A stretch of 64,000 nt of DNA from HGW-17 sp964516435 (GCA_964516435.1 CAZEZP010000025.1:1-64000); one strand, 5' to 3'; counted from the stretch's first letter, positions 44,310 to 54,069 are shown. Notes: a model not told the origin generated them from the sequence alone. Program-made: numbers and translations.

Positions 44310-45794
44310 TCACGGGCCGCAGGCGCGCAGGTAGGCCAGCGCCGCGGCGAGTTCGTCCCACTGGGCGTTTTCGCGCTCCACCCGGGCCGACAGCCACTGC
44401 GTCTGGGCCGACAGCACATCGGTGTTGGTGGCCATCTTCTCATTGAACAACTTCACCTGGATCTCGTGCGCCACCAGCGCGGCCCGCTCTGCGGCCCGGC
44501 GGGCGGCGAGCACCGAACGGGCGGCCTGCCATTCCAGGTATTTTTTGGAAATCTCCAGGCGGATTCCCCGTTCGGCCTTCTGCGTCTGGACGTCCAGTTC
44601 CCGCTCGGCCACCTCCAGTTTCTCGAGTTCGCGCCACTTCTCGTTCCACTGCAGTTCCCACGAGAGCGCCAGCCCGGCGAACCACTGGTTGCGCGGCTCG
44701 AGATCCCCGAAACCCTCCGAAAACTTGTACTGGGAAAGCACCGCCAGCCGCGGAAAGAGATCGTAGCGCTGCGCCTGGCGTCCCTCGTGCACCTGCCGGC
44801 GGCGGGCGCGGATCATCTCGAATTCGGGGCGTTCCCGCATCGCGCGCGCGCTGCAGGCATCCACGCCGGGCCACTGCGCGTCGGCTTCCGGGGGCATGAG
44901 CCGGTAGAAAGTGTCCAGCGGGTCTCCCAGCAGATACGCCAGGGCCTGTCGGGAAAGCAGAATGGCGGAGAGCGCACGCGCCCGCTTGGCCGCGAGATCC
45001 GCATCGGCCGCATCCACGCGGGCCATTTCCGCCGGCGTGGCCACCTGCGCCTCGATGAGGGCCGCCACGCGCGCGCGCTGGGCGTCGAGCAGCGCCTGGG
45101 CCTGCTCGAGCACCGCCAGGTAGGCATCGGCCTTGAGCGCATTGAGGTACAGGCTTTCCACCTCCTCGGCCACCCGGCGCTTCTCCATGGCCGTCTCGGC
45201 GCGCGCGGCTTCCACCTCGGCCTTCTTGAGATCCAGCAGGGACGAGAGCGTCAGCAGGGGAGAAAGCGGCTGGATCACGGTCACGGCCGTCTGCCAGGTG
45301 AACCGTTCCCGCACCAGGATGGGAGGCACGGACACCTGCAGGTTCGGATTGATCAGCGCCAGCATGTCCAGCAGGTCCTTGGGAAGCGAAAACTGGATGG
45401 CCAGCCGGTCGTTCCAGAAGAGGGCCGTGCTCTCCACCTTGAGCAGCGGCAGCATTCTGGCCTTGTGGGAATGCACGTCCAGCCGGGCGGCGGCGATGCG
45501 CAGGCTCTTGATGCGCACGTCGGCGTTGGTGCGCAGTGCCCGCTCCACGGCCTGGCGCAGGGTGATCGAACGTCCCTGCGCCTGGGCGCGCGCATGCATC
45601 CGGGACAGGTCCGGCTCCTTCTCCCTTTCGCCGGTGGCGGGACTCTCCTTTTGCACAGGGGCAGGCGGCGGCGCAGGGGCCGGCGGCACGAGAGAAACGG
45701 CCGGCGCAGGGGCCGGGGAAACCGCAGGCGGCGTCCCCCGTTCTCCGGGAGGCGTCACCGCCAGAAACAGCGAAAGCAGCGAAAGGAACAGCAT
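44310..45794 (-). CDS. TolC-type outer-membrane efflux protein
   Basis: A 494-residue protein with a signal peptide (MLFLSLLSLFLA), then a Pro/Ala-rich linker, then two halves of TolC repeats from about residue 75 (ITLRQAVERALRTNADVRIK) to the end, with long coiled-coil helices such as AEVEAARAETAMEKRRVAEE. No lipobox. It forms the outer-membrane channel of an RND tripartite pump. Its ATG overlaps the pump stop by one base (TGATG), so they are translationally coupled. The linker of about 60 Pro/Ala/Glu-rich residues is unusual for this family. Confidence 0.9.
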   Translation of the reverse strand: MLFLSLLSLFLAVTPPGERGTPPAVSPAPAPAVSLVPPAPAPPPAPVQKESPATGEREKEPDLSRMHARAQAQGRSITLRQAVERALRTNADVRIKSLRIAAARLDVHSHKARMLPLLKVESTALFWNDRLAIQFSLPKDLLDMLALINPNLQVSVPPILVRERFTWQTAVTVIQPLSPLLTLSSLLDLKKAEVEAARAETAMEKRRVAEEVESLYLNALKADAYLAVLEQAQALLDAQRARVAALIEAQVATPAEMARVDAADADLAAKRARALSAILLSRQALAYLLGDPLDTFYRLMPPEADAQWPGVDACSARAMRERPEFEMIRARRRQVHEGRQAQRYDLFPRLAVLSQYKFSEGFGDLEPRNQWFAGLALSWELQWNEKWRELEKLEVAERELDVQTQKAERGIRLEISKKYLEWQAARSVLAARRAAERAALVAHEIQVKLFNEKMATNTDVLSAQTQWLSARVERENAQWDELAAALAYLRACGP

Positions 45795-48700
45795 CAGCCT
45801 GCCTCCGGGCCGGCTTGCGGCTGCGGCGCCTGCACGGCGGCCGGTTTGCGGATGAACAGGTAATAGAACACCGGGATCACCACCAGCGTCAGAAGCGTGG
45901 ATACCGCCAGGCCGAAGATGAGGGTCCAGGCCAGCGGACTCCACATGACCCCGCCGTCGATGCCCAGCGGAACCAGTCCGCCGATGGTGGTGCCCGCCGT
46001 GAGCAGGATGGGGCGTAGCCGGGCCAGACCCGCCGAGATGACGGCCTCGCGGTAGGGCATTCCCCGGGCCACGGCGCTCTCCACGAACTCCACCCAGACC
46101 ACGGCGTTCTTGATGACGATGCCAGCCAGCGCGATCATGCCGATGAAAGCCGAGAATCCGAACGTGTTTCCGGTAAGGAACAGCCCCAGCGTGCCGCCCA
46201 CCAGCGCCAGGGGCACCGACCCGAGCACCACGAGCGCCTGGCGGAAGGTGCCGAACTGCAGCACCAGCACGAAGAAGAGGGCGAAAATGGTGACGGCGAA
46301 GACGCGCGTCAGATCTCCGAACGTCTTGGTGCGCTCCTTTTCCTCGCCCTCGATTTCCAGGCGGTAGCCCGGGGGCAACTGCACCTTGCGGACCTCGGGC
46401 AGAATGTCGCGCAGCACGGAAGACGCCAGTCGGCCCTGGCGCAGATAGCCATGCACGACCAGGGACCGCCGGTTGTGGGTCCGCACGATCTTGCCCACTT
46501 CCCACCGGGGCTCCACCCGCGCCAGGTGGGAGAGCGGGACGGCCTGCCCGGTGGCCTGCGAGCGCACGCTCATGTGCAGCACCTCCTCGGGCCGGGCGAT
46601 TTCGCCGGGCGCCAGGCGCAACTTGATGGGAATCGGGTCGTCATCGCCGCGAAACGTGCCAACGGGAATGCCCGCCGATGCGGTGATGAGCGACACGGCG
46701 GCATCCAGTCGGGTGATGCCCAGGCGCAGTGCGCGTTCCTCGTCCACCACCACGCGCTGGGCGAGAGAATGCGTGCCGAAGTTGTCGCGGGTGGAAAGCA
46801 CGCCGGGATGATTGGCCAGGATCTCCTGGATCCGGCGGGATATGCGCATCAGTTCCGTGATGTCGTCGCCATACACCTTGAACGCGATGGGGCTCTCGAT
46901 GGCGATCCCGAGCAGGAGCTCCTTGGCCACGATGCGCGCTCCACCGATACCGGCCGTGAGATCCTTCATCTGCGCCACCAGGCGCCTGCTGTCCGCGGGA
47001 CTCTTCGTGTTCACGAGGATCTGCGCCAGGTTGAAGGCGTTCTTGTGGGGCATCATGGCGATCCAGAAACGCGGCAGGCCCACACCCACGGAGGTCGTCA
47101 CGGATTCGACGCCGGGCTCCTTCAGCAGAATCTGCTCCACGGCCCGCGCCTTCTCGTCGGTGCTGGCGATGGAAGACCCTTCGGGCGTCCAGATGTCGAC
47201 GGTGAACTGGTCGCGTTCGGCCAGCGGGAAAAAGGAGATCCCGATTTTCCTGAACAGGGCGAGCGTGCCCACAAACGCGAGCCCGGTGACGAGGATGACC
47301 ACCGGCCACAAGCGCAGGGAAGCGGCCATCATGCGGCGATAGGCGCGGGCGCTGCGGGAAACGGGCCTATCGCCGGCATTGCGCCGCTCTTCTTCCTTCC
47401 GGGCGTGCCGGCCGGGCCGCAGTTTGCGTCCGATACGGAAGAATCCATACGCCAGAAGGGGTGTGAAGGAGATGGAAATGAAATACGACGCCCCCAGGCT
47501 CAGGGTGAGCACCCACGGCAGGGAACGGATGTAGGCGCCCATCTCGTCGGGCAGCAGCACCAGCGGGAAAAAGGCCAGCACGGAAGCGATCGTGCCCGAC
47601 AGGATGGGCATGTGCAGATCGGTCACCCCGCGGATGCAGGCGGTTTCGAGATCCACTCCCTCGTCCACCAGGTTGTGGATGTGGTCCACCACGATGATGC
47701 TGTTGTCCACGAGCATGCCCAGCGCGATGATGAACGCCGCCACCGAGGCGAGTTCCAGGTCCACGTGCACCAGCGGCATGAAGCACAGCGCCATGAGGAT
47801 GGCCAGCGGCAAGCCCAGGCTCACCAGGATGGAGGAACCGATCCCCAGCAGCAGGGCCATGGACAGCGCCACCAGCCCCAGGCTCTGCAGCAGGTTTTCC
47901 AGGAAGTTCCCCAGGTTCTCGTCCACGTGGCGCGGCTGGTCGTGCACCAGGGAGACGCCGATTCCCGGCGGCAGCCTGGCGCGGAAATCCTGCAGGCGCT
48001 CGCGCACGTCCCGCCCCATGCGGGTGATGTCGTATCCCGTCTTCATGGTGACGCTCAGCATCACCGCGTTTTCCCCGTTGGTGCGAATGTAGGTGTTTTG
48101 CGGATCCGCCCACTGCCGGTCGACGGCGAACACCTGCCCGATCCGCAGGGGTTCGCCGGTGTTGGGGCTCACGGTGAAGATCTGGTTGCGGATCTCATCC
48201 AGGGAACGGTATTCCGTCGGGGCATCGATGCGCACGTCCATGTCCGCCGTATGCAGCACGCCGCCGGGCAGGCCCATGTTCTGCGCGGTGAACAGTTTCT
48301 GCGCCGTGATGCCCGTGAAATCGTGCTGCATGAAATCGTCGAGCCTTCCGGAAATGACGATTTCCTCCTCCCAGCGGCCGGAAATCTCCACCTTGCCCAC
48401 CGAGGGAATCTGCAGCAGGCGCTCCTTGAGCGCCCTCGCGGTTTCATAGAGGCGCTTCGGGTCGGCGTCCTTGCCGTGGACGGTGATCATCATGCCCACC
48501 ACGTCGCCGAAATCGTCGATGACGCGCGGCCCCACCACGGTGCCCGGAAGCGAAGGCCGGATCTGCTCGATGCGGGCGCGCACCAGGTCCCACTGTTGCG
48601 AAAAATTGGAACTGTATGCCACCTTCACCATGATGAAGGAGACGTTGCTTCGGGATTCCGAATGCACCTCCTCCAGCGTGGAGATGGTCAAGAGTGCTTC

Positions 48701-48904
48701 CTCGATGGGCTTGGTGACCTTCTTCTCGACCTCTTCCGCCGAAGCCCCCGGATAGATGGTGAGCACGGCGGCCCAGGAAATCTCGATCTTGGGATCCTCG
48801 CGCCGGGAGATGGTCAAGAACGTCCACGTGCCCCATGCCGTGAAAGCCAGCACCAGCAGCCACACGATGGCGGGTTTGCGCAGGGAAGTCTCGGGAATGC
48901 TCAT
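45794..48904 (-). CDS. RND efflux pump inner-membrane transporter
   Basis: A 1036-residue polytopic protein with the RND layout of 12 spans and two large periplasmic loops. ISRREDPKIEISWAAVLTIY, YPGASAEEVEKKVTKPIEEA, ALGMLVDNSIIVVDHI and GIVIKNAVVWVEFVESAVAR mark the HAE-type family. The fourth span has Asp-Asn in place of the Asp-Asp of AcrB, as in many relatives. It exports small molecules using the proton gradient. It follows the adaptor gene by 22 bases and overlaps tolC by one base. Substrate unknown. Confidence 0.93.
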   Translation of the reverse strand: MSIPETSLRKPAIVWLLVLAFTAWGTWTFLTISRREDPKIEISWAAVLTIYPGASAEEVEKKVTKPIEEALLTISTLEEVHSESRSNVSFIMVKVAYSSNFSQQWDLVRARIEQIRPSLPGTVVGPRVIDDFGDVVGMMITVHGKDADPKRLYETARALKERLLQIPSVGKVEISGRWEEEIVISGRLDDFMQHDFTGITAQKLFTAQNMGLPGGVLHTADMDVRIDAPTEYRSLDEIRNQIFTVSPNTGEPLRIGQVFAVDRQWADPQNTYIRTNGENAVMLSVTMKTGYDITRMGRDVRERLQDFRARLPPGIGVSLVHDQPRHVDENLGNFLENLLQSLGLVALSMALLLGIGSSILVSLGLPLAILMALCFMPLVHVDLELASVAAFIIALGMLVDNSIIVVDHIHNLVDEGVDLETACIRGVTDLHMPILSGTIASVLAFFPLVLLPDEMGAYIRSLPWVLTLSLGASYFISISFTPLLAYGFFRIGRKLRPGRHARKEEERRNAGDRPVSRSARAYRRMMAASLRLWPVVILVTGLAFVGTLALFRKIGISFFPLAERDQFTVDIWTPEGSSIASTDEKARAVEQILLKEPGVESVTTSVGVGLPRFWIAMMPHKNAFNLAQILVNTKSPADSRRLVAQMKDLTAGIGGARIVAKELLLGIAIESPIAFKVYGDDITELMRISRRIQEILANHPGVLSTRDNFGTHSLAQRVVVDEERALRLGITRLDAAVSLITASAGIPVGTFRGDDDPIPIKLRLAPGEIARPEEVLHMSVRSQATGQAVPLSHLARVEPRWEVGKIVRTHNRRSLVVHGYLRQGRLASSVLRDILPEVRKVQLPPGYRLEIEGEEKERTKTFGDLTRVFAVTIFALFFVLVLQFGTFRQALVVLGSVPLALVGGTLGLFLTGNTFGFSAFIGMIALAGIVIKNAVVWVEFVESAVARGMPYREAVISAGLARLRPILLTAGTTIGGLVPLGIDGGVMWSPLAWTLIFGLAVSTLLTLVVIPVFYYLFIRKPAAVQAPQPQAGPEAG

Positions 48905-48926
48905 CGCGTATTTCCTCTTGGCGTAC

Positions 48927-49988
48927 TCAGGGGAGCCGGCGGCCGGACCACGTCTCCAGCGTCCACTCGGTGCGGATGGTGACAGGCTGGCCGTCGGGAA
49001 GGGAGAATCCTCCGAGTATCACGCTCAGAGGCGATGGAAAATCTCCCGTGACGCGCACGAAATCCCCTTCCTTTTCATGGGTCTGCACGAAAAACACCCG
49101 CAGGCGTCCGCCGACCGCGCCGAGCATGCGGGCCTGCCCGGCCGCACCGGTTTCCAGCGCGCTGGCGGGCACGAAGAAACCGGCGAGCGGCGGCAGATCC
49201 ACCTCCACCCGGGCCAGTTGTCCCACACGGATGGGAACCGCCGCCGAAGGCGGATTGGGAACGGACAGCGTCACCGTGAACGTACGCGTTGCCTCGTCTG
49301 CCGTAGCGGGAATCCTGTGCACCTTTCCCTCGAACGTCTTTTCTCCGATCCGGATGCGGACCGGGGCCCCCTGGACGAAAAGCGGCAGGTCGGTTTCCTG
49401 CACGGCCACCTGGATCCTGACGGGATCCGTCACCAGCAGCACTCCCAGGGGCTTGACCGGTTCCATCATCTCGCCCGGCTGGGCCATCTTGCGCCCGATG
49501 ACACCGTCCATCGGAGACCGGAGGATCGTGGCTTCCAGTTGGATGTCGGCCTGGGACAACTGCGTGGCGAGCGCCTCCCGGTAGCCCAGGATGCGCTCGC
49601 GTTCGGCATCGGCCAGCGCCCCCTGCCGGGCCAGTTTCTCCACGCGGGCCACGTCGGCCTCGAGAGAGCGCAGTTTTTCCTTCGCGACCGTGCGCGCCAT
49701 GTACTGGTCCACGGGGTCCAGCCGTCCCAGCAGTTGCCCCTTCCGGACGACCATGCCTTCCTCGAATGGCGCCTCCAGCAGCCGTCCGGACGTCTTGAAC
49801 GAGAGGACCACCATCTCCCAGGGCAGCGTGGAAGCCGAAAAAGTCCTTTTTCGCGGAAGGGATCCCTCCTGCAGGTGGAACGTCTCCACGTTCACGGGCC
49901 GGCTGGAATCGGCGTCGAACCCCAGATCGGGAGCGCAGGATGAAAAAATCAGAAAAACGAGAAAAAACGGGAAGTGTCGATGATTCAT
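48927..49988 (-). CDS. RND membrane-fusion (adaptor) lipoprotein
   Basis: A 353-residue periplasmic adaptor anchored by a lipid (FLVFLIFSSCAPD). It has the split barrel-sandwich (FKTSGRLLEAPFEEGMVVRK and ILRSPMDGVIGRKMAQPGE), a helical hairpin with ARTVAKEKLRSLEADVARVE, and the beta-barrel (VRIQVAVQETDLPLFVQGAP). It links the pump to TolC. Its ATG overlaps the 240-residue unknown gene by four bases, tying the pump operon to that gene and the helicase upstream. Confidence 0.9.
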   Translation of the reverse strand: MNHRHFPFFLVFLIFSSCAPDLGFDADSSRPVNVETFHLQEGSLPRKRTFSASTLPWEMVVLSFKTSGRLLEAPFEEGMVVRKGQLLGRLDPVDQYMARTVAKEKLRSLEADVARVEKLARQGALADAERERILGYREALATQLSQADIQLEATILRSPMDGVIGRKMAQPGEMMEPVKPLGVLLVTDPVRIQVAVQETDLPLFVQGAPVRIRIGEKTFEGKVHRIPATADEATRTFTVTLSVPNPPSAAVPIRVGQLARVEVDLPPLAGFFVPASALETGAAGQARMLGAVGGRLRVFFVQTHEKEGDFVRVTGDFPSPLSVILGGFSLPDGQPVTIRTEWTLETWSGRRLP

Positions 49989-50707
49989 GACGCCAGGGGT
50001 ATCAGGAGGGCGCCAAATTCCACGCGGACGGTCACACGCAGATTTTCCGGCGCCAGCCTCCGGTGATGCTCCCGCACGAGGTGATCCCGTTCCTGGAGCA
50101 GGAACCGGGTTTCCTCCGAGAGCGCGCGGTTCTTGAGAATGGATTCGTAATACAGGCGGATGCGTTCCAGTTCGGCGTGCAGCATATGCTCCATTTCCGC
50201 GCGAACCTGATCCATGCGGGGTTTCAGGAGATCTTCGGCGGCCGAACGGACCCGCTGCATCACCTGCGCGCCGATTTCGGGCGTCACATGGATTTTCGCG
50301 GGTGCAAGGCCTGACAGGGAATTCATCATGAATCCGGGCTCCACACGCTGCACTCTGGTTTCATCGATGACAAACGTTATCGCCTCCTCCATGAGGCGGG
50401 GCGCGGTGAACTGGGCCATGGCCCAGAACACCCAGACCGGCGGCCGGAAATCTGCGAGTTCCGCTGGCCATGCGGCTTCCGGCACGCCCAGCCGGTACAG
50501 GGCCGGCTCCGTCTCGGCCACCACCCGGAAAAGACGCTGCCAGAAGTATGCCCGGGTGGTGTTCGCCGGCAGGGAAACGACCTTTTCGCCCTGAAACCAG
50601 GGCTGCAGGGCTTCTCCCAGGCGAACCTGCTCTTCCTCCACGGAGAGCCGGCCCGCGGCGGCCAGCAAGGATAACAAACGTTTTGCGTAAAGCAAGTCGT
50701 CACTCAT
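49985..50707 (-). CDS. Conserved protein of unknown function between helicase and efflux genes
   Basis: A 240-residue protein with no signal peptide or membrane segment. It has a helical N-terminal half (LYAKRLLSLLAAAGRLSVEE), a middle part around PAELADFRPPVWVFWAMAQF, and a long charged helix in the C-terminal half (AEMEHMLHAELERIRLYYES). No family is recognisable. It is 15 bases after the helicase stop and overlaps the adaptor ATG by four bases, so it is in the same operon. The helical, charged character and position would suit a helicase partner. Confidence 0.65.
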   Translation of the reverse strand: MSDDLLYAKRLLSLLAAAGRLSVEEEQVRLGEALQPWFQGEKVVSLPANTTRAYFWQRLFRVVAETEPALYRLGVPEAAWPAELADFRPPVWVFWAMAQFTAPRLMEEAITFVIDETRVQRVEPGFMMNSLSGLAPAKIHVTPEIGAQVMQRVRSAAEDLLKPRMDQVRAEMEHMLHAELERIRLYYESILKNRALSEETRFLLQERDHLVREHHRRLAPENLRVTVRVEFGALLIPLAS

Positions 50708-50722
50708 GGAAAAACTCGCGAT

Positions 50723-52732
50723 TCAGGAAGAAGGCGTCCGTTCCGCCGGCAAATCCAGGATTTTCGCCGAAATGAGTTGATCCTGCTCCATCGCGGCCTG
50801 CGCAGCCTGGATCTCGTCGGCCAGTTGCTCCATGCGGCGGCTCAACTGCGCCATGTCCGGGCTTTCCAGGATGATGCGGCCGATGCGCTGCTCGATGGGC
50901 AGCGGATTCTGCAGATAGGCCAGGATGGAATCGATTTCGCCGATGACCAGTTCGAACAGCCGTATCTTGGACAGGAGCACGCGCATGAGCACTTCTTCGA
51001 AGGTTCCCGCGGCCGTGATGTTGACGATGTGCACGGTTTCGCTCTGCCCGAACCGGTGGATGCGCCCGATCCGCTGCTCCAGGCGCATGGGATTCCAGGG
51101 GAGATCGAAATTCACCATGCGGTGGCAATGCTGCAGGTTGAGGCCCTGTCCGCCGATTTCGGTGGACAGCAGCACGCCGCCGCGGTTGCGGAAGTCCTCG
51201 ATGGCCTGGTTCTTCTCGCGGCCCCGCATCTGCCCGCTGTAGGTGTGCACCAGCAACCCCGCGCCCTCCAGCAGGACGCGCAGCACCCTGAGCGTCTCGA
51301 TGTATTCCGTGTACACGATGAGCGGCGCATCGTCGGATTTCGCCCATTCCACGAGCCGGCGCATCTTGGCCGTGACGGGAATCTGCCTTCCCAACTGGAT
51401 GACGCGGCGCATGAGCACCTGCTCGCGCTCGCGGACGGTGCGCGGCAGGATGGCGCTTTCCAGCGTGGCCAGAAGCGCCTGCGGAGACGACGTGCTCTCC
51501 TTGAGCAGTATCGAGAGGATCAGCGCCGTCTGCTCTCCCTCTCCGGGGCTCGCGTGCATGGTGCGCCGCGCCAGTTCCAGGGTGAGGTCGAACAGTTCGC
51601 TTTCCACCTGCGAAGGCTCCACCACGATGTTTTCCACCTTGCGCGGCGGCAACTGGATGAGCGTGTCGCCGCGGCGGTGGCGCACCATGACGCGGGAACA
51701 GGCCGTCCGCAGCAACTCGGGCTCCCGCACGTTGTAGCGGTCGATCATGAACTTGCGGCGAAACCAGCGGATGGAGCGGAAGAAGCCGGGCGCCACGATG
51801 TTCACCAGGTTGTACAGTTCCCGCAGATCGTTCTGCACGGGAGTGGCCGTCAAAAGCAGCGTGTGGCGCCGCCGGAGCCGGAACACGAAGCGGTGCGACT
51901 GCGTCAGGTGGTTCTTGAGCGCGTGGGCCTCGTCCACCACGACGAGATCCCAGGCGATGCGCGAGAGGGATTCCTGGACGCGGCTGGACTTGGCCCGCGA
52001 CAGGGAAATCAGGAAGATGCCGTCGCTCTCGGACAAATCCTCCGGATTCTCGGGCTCCACCACGTCCAGGAGGAATTTCTCCTCCAGTTCCGCGCGCCAC
52101 TGGATCACCAGGGAGGCCGGCACCAGGATGAGCACGCGCCGGGCCATGTCCCGCAGCAGCATCTCCTTGATGATGAGCCCCGCCTCGATGGTCTTGCCCA
52201 GGCCCACCTCGTCGGCCAGTATTCCGCTGCCGCGCATGTCCTCGAGGATGGCCAGGGCGCTGTCGATCTGGTAGGGACGCGGCTCGATGGGAATGACCTG
52301 CAGGCTCTGCAACTGGATTCGGTTGGCGGATGGCGCCGAGGCCAAAAACGCCAGCAGACGGCGTTCGAAGGCCGACAGGTCCGATGTCCGGTGTCTCTTG
52401 AGTTGCATTTCCTGCTGCAACTTTTCCGCGATTTCCCAGGACAGCGCGGGCGCGGCGGCCATCTCCGAGGAAGAGGCGAAACCCGGCAGATCGCCGCCGG
52501 CGGCAGGCGGATGCCCACCGGACGACGTCCCGTCGGGCGCTTCGTCCGAACCGGCGCCGCTCTCTGGGCGCTTTTTCGCCGGTCCGCCCTGCAGCCCTTC
52601 TCCCCGCGCACCGCAATGCATGCAGAACGGTCCGTCCTCCACGGTCGGACGCAGGCAGGCTGCGCATATGCGATACGAAAATCCCATGGAATCCAGAAGC
52701 GCCTTCATGGGGCGCAATATACCGTTTTCCAT
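50723..52732 (-). CDS. SNF2/RapA-like DEAD/DEAH helicase with N-terminal zinc ribbon
   Basis: A 669-residue ATP-dependent SF2 translocase. An N-terminal zinc ribbon (CAACLRP...FCMHCGARG) precedes the ATPase core: motif I is DEVGLGKTIEAGLIIKEML, motif II is VVDEAHALKN, motif III LLLTATPVQN, and the second lobe has GQGLNLQHC and EQRIGRIHRFGQSE. This is the RapA/SNF2 branch that remodels RNA polymerase or chromatin-like complexes, not a replicative helicase. The start may be the ninth residue (MKALLDSM). The location immediately upstream of an RND operon is unusual. It is probably expressed from a promoter at 52820-52848. Confidence 0.9.
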   Translation of the reverse strand: MENGILRPMKALLDSMGFSYRICAACLRPTVEDGPFCMHCGARGEGLQGGPAKKRPESGAGSDEAPDGTSSGGHPPAAGGDLPGFASSSEMAAAPALSWEIAEKLQQEMQLKRHRTSDLSAFERRLLAFLASAPSANRIQLQSLQVIPIEPRPYQIDSALAILEDMRGSGILADEVGLGKTIEAGLIIKEMLLRDMARRVLILVPASLVIQWRAELEEKFLLDVVEPENPEDLSESDGIFLISLSRAKSSRVQESLSRIAWDLVVVDEAHALKNHLTQSHRFVFRLRRRHTLLLTATPVQNDLRELYNLVNIVAPGFFRSIRWFRRKFMIDRYNVREPELLRTACSRVMVRHRRGDTLIQLPPRKVENIVVEPSQVESELFDLTLELARRTMHASPGEGEQTALILSILLKESTSSPQALLATLESAILPRTVREREQVLMRRVIQLGRQIPVTAKMRRLVEWAKSDDAPLIVYTEYIETLRVLRVLLEGAGLLVHTYSGQMRGREKNQAIEDFRNRGGVLLSTEIGGQGLNLQHCHRMVNFDLPWNPMRLEQRIGRIHRFGQSETVHIVNITAAGTFEEVLMRVLLSKIRLFELVIGEIDSILAYLQNPLPIEQRIGRIILESPDMAQLSRRMEQLADEIQAAQAAMEQDQLISAKILDLPAERTPSS

Positions 52733-52819
52733 GCGAATTGACAGACCCCGGACTCCGGCTTTTTTTCTTCCCTCCGGAATTCAATGGTTGATTGGATTTT
52801 ATATAATTTAAGGAAGTTT

Positions 52820-52848
52820 TTATTAAAATTTGATTTTTATTGTTGCAA
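52820..52848 (-). promoter_or_regulatory. Candidate promoter of the helicase/efflux operon
   Basis: Minus strand: TTGCAA (52848-52843), a 17-base spacer, TAATAA (52825-52820). It lies just past the stop of the TPR/PEGA gene in an AT-rich 118-base gap. The leader to the ATG at 52732 would be about 80 bases. Confidence 0.4.
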
Positions 52849-52850
52849 TC

Positions 52851-53927
52851 TTACCATTGATTGATTTTGATGGTTTCCTTGCTCTTGATATCAATGGTCA
52901 GGGTTTTCGTCCTGGATTTGTCGAAGGCCGTCAACTTGAGGGTGTACGATCCCGCCGGCAGGCCGATGGTGTCGAAGAGTCCCAGATCCATGAACTGGGG
53001 ATTCTGGCCGGGCACGTTGCGGGCCGCCAGGATGCGGGCCCACGGGTTGAGATCCACGGAAATCACGCCGAAGCCGAAATCCTTGGTGGCGGATTCCCGG
53101 GCCGCCAGGGTGACCCATTCGCGCCGCGCCACGTGCTGGTCCGGACAGACGTATCCCACGGCGTAGCGCCCCGCTGGCAGGGTGAGTTCCTTGACCGGGG
53201 TCTTGAGCGGTTTTCCCCTGGCGTCGGTCAGTTGCTCGGAACCGATGACGACGTAGCAACTCCACGAGGAAGTGATGGTCAGTTTCGCCAGTTGTCCGGT
53301 CGCCTGCGGGCTCAGTTTCTTGCGCACCTGCGCGGCCAGGGGGCCCGCCGGACGCACCCGGAGATACCAGAGGTAGAATTCGTCGGCCTGCTTCTGATCC
53401 TTGAGTTGCTCATACACTTCGCCCAGATGGCGGTAGACGCCCACCAGATCCGGGTCGAGCTTGAGCGCCACGGTGAACAGGACACGGGCCTGCTCGAACT
53501 TGCGGGCCTTTTTCAGTTCCATGGCGGAAGCGAACATCTTGGAGGCGACTTCGGGCACCCGGACGGTCAGCGGAACCTGATCGTCATCGGCCGAATCCGC
53601 GGAAATCTTCTTCAGGATTTCCTGGTAGCGCCGGCAGTCGGCTTCCACCAGACAGCCGCCGCCCGTGCAGGCCGGCGCGCAGAATTTCTCGGTGGCGCGG
53701 CGGAACAGGGGAAGCGCCTGGTCGTTGCGCCCCAGGGACTGGTACAACTCCGCCAGGCGCACCAGGATGTCGCGATCCTGACCGTTGAGTTGCAGGTAGG
53801 CGTCGTAGAGCGTGGCGGCGCGCGACGTATCCCCCGCGTTGTATGCCTTGTTGCCCTCGTCCAGAAGGACGGCGGCATTGGGATCGGATGCGGTCAGCAG
53901 GAACAGGGTGATGAAGAATGCAGTCAT
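52851..53927 (-). CDS. TPR protein with PEGA-like beta domains
   Basis: A 358-residue protein with a short N-terminal hydrophobic segment (TAFFITLFLLTASDP), a probable signal peptide. Residues about 20-200 are TPR-like (NKAYNAGDTSRAATLYDAYL and RVLFTVALKLDPDLVGVYRH), with a Cys-rich insert (CAPACTGGGCLVEADC). The C-terminal half has PEGA-like beta-domains ending LPAGRYAVGYVCPD and LPAGSYTLKLTAFD. Periplasmic or surface assembly role is inferred. A GGAG lies before the ATG. It precedes the helicase operon on the same strand, with a 118-base gap. Confidence 0.72.
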   Translation of the reverse strand: MTAFFITLFLLTASDPNAAVLLDEGNKAYNAGDTSRAATLYDAYLQLNGQDRDILVRLAELYQSLGRNDQALPLFRRATEKFCAPACTGGGCLVEADCRRYQEILKKISADSADDDQVPLTVRVPEVASKMFASAMELKKARKFEQARVLFTVALKLDPDLVGVYRHLGEVYEQLKDQKQADEFYLWYLRVRPAGPLAAQVRKKLSPQATGQLAKLTITSSWSCYVVIGSEQLTDARGKPLKTPVKELTLPAGRYAVGYVCPDQHVARREWVTLAARESATKDFGFGVISVDLNPWARILAARNVPGQNPQFMDLGLFDTIGLPAGSYTLKLTAFDKSRTKTLTIDIKSKETIKINQW

Positions 53928-53982
53928 GTCGGCTCCAATGGGATGCAGCGAAATTTTCCCGTCGATGCATACTAGATGATTC

Positions 53983-54011
53983 TTGAGGATTTTGGAAGAG
54001 TCACTTATACT
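53983..54011 (+). promoter_or_regulatory. Sigma-70-like promoter of the STAS/pseudo-receiver module
   Basis: TTGAGG (53983-53988), a 17-base spacer, TATACT (54006-54011). The predicted start is near 54018, only seven bases before a perfect hairpin in the leader. Confidence 0.6.
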
Positions 54012-54024
54012 GATTCAGCTTTTC

Positions 54025-54049
54025 GTGCCGGAAAAATAGGTTCCGGCAC
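54025..54049 (+). promoter_or_regulatory. Perfect 9-base hairpin in the 5' leader
   Basis: GTGCCGGAA (54025-54033) and TTCCGGCAC (54041-54049) frame a 7-base loop. The hairpin lies between the promoter and the ATG at 54070, about 20 bases upstream of the start codon. No T-run follows, so it is not an intrinsic terminator. It could be an operator or an RNA element controlling translation. Confidence 0.6.
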
Positions 54050-54069
54050 TCCGGCGGGCAGGACAATCC

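Noticed and set aside
43790..44443. Minus-strand frame through the 42-base repeat, with SSRF repeats.
   Set aside because: It has no ribosome site, overlaps cyuA and tolC, and the repeat length of 42 keeps any frame open by chance.
46451..48982. Antisense frame of about 843 codons opposite the RND pump.
   Set aside because: The pump carries clear family motifs; the antisense product is His/Gly/Arg/Asp-rich and featureless.
52746..52769. CCGGACTCCGG followed by T7 as a terminator.
   Set aside because: The stem is only four to five bases and it points along the plus strand, where no gene ends.
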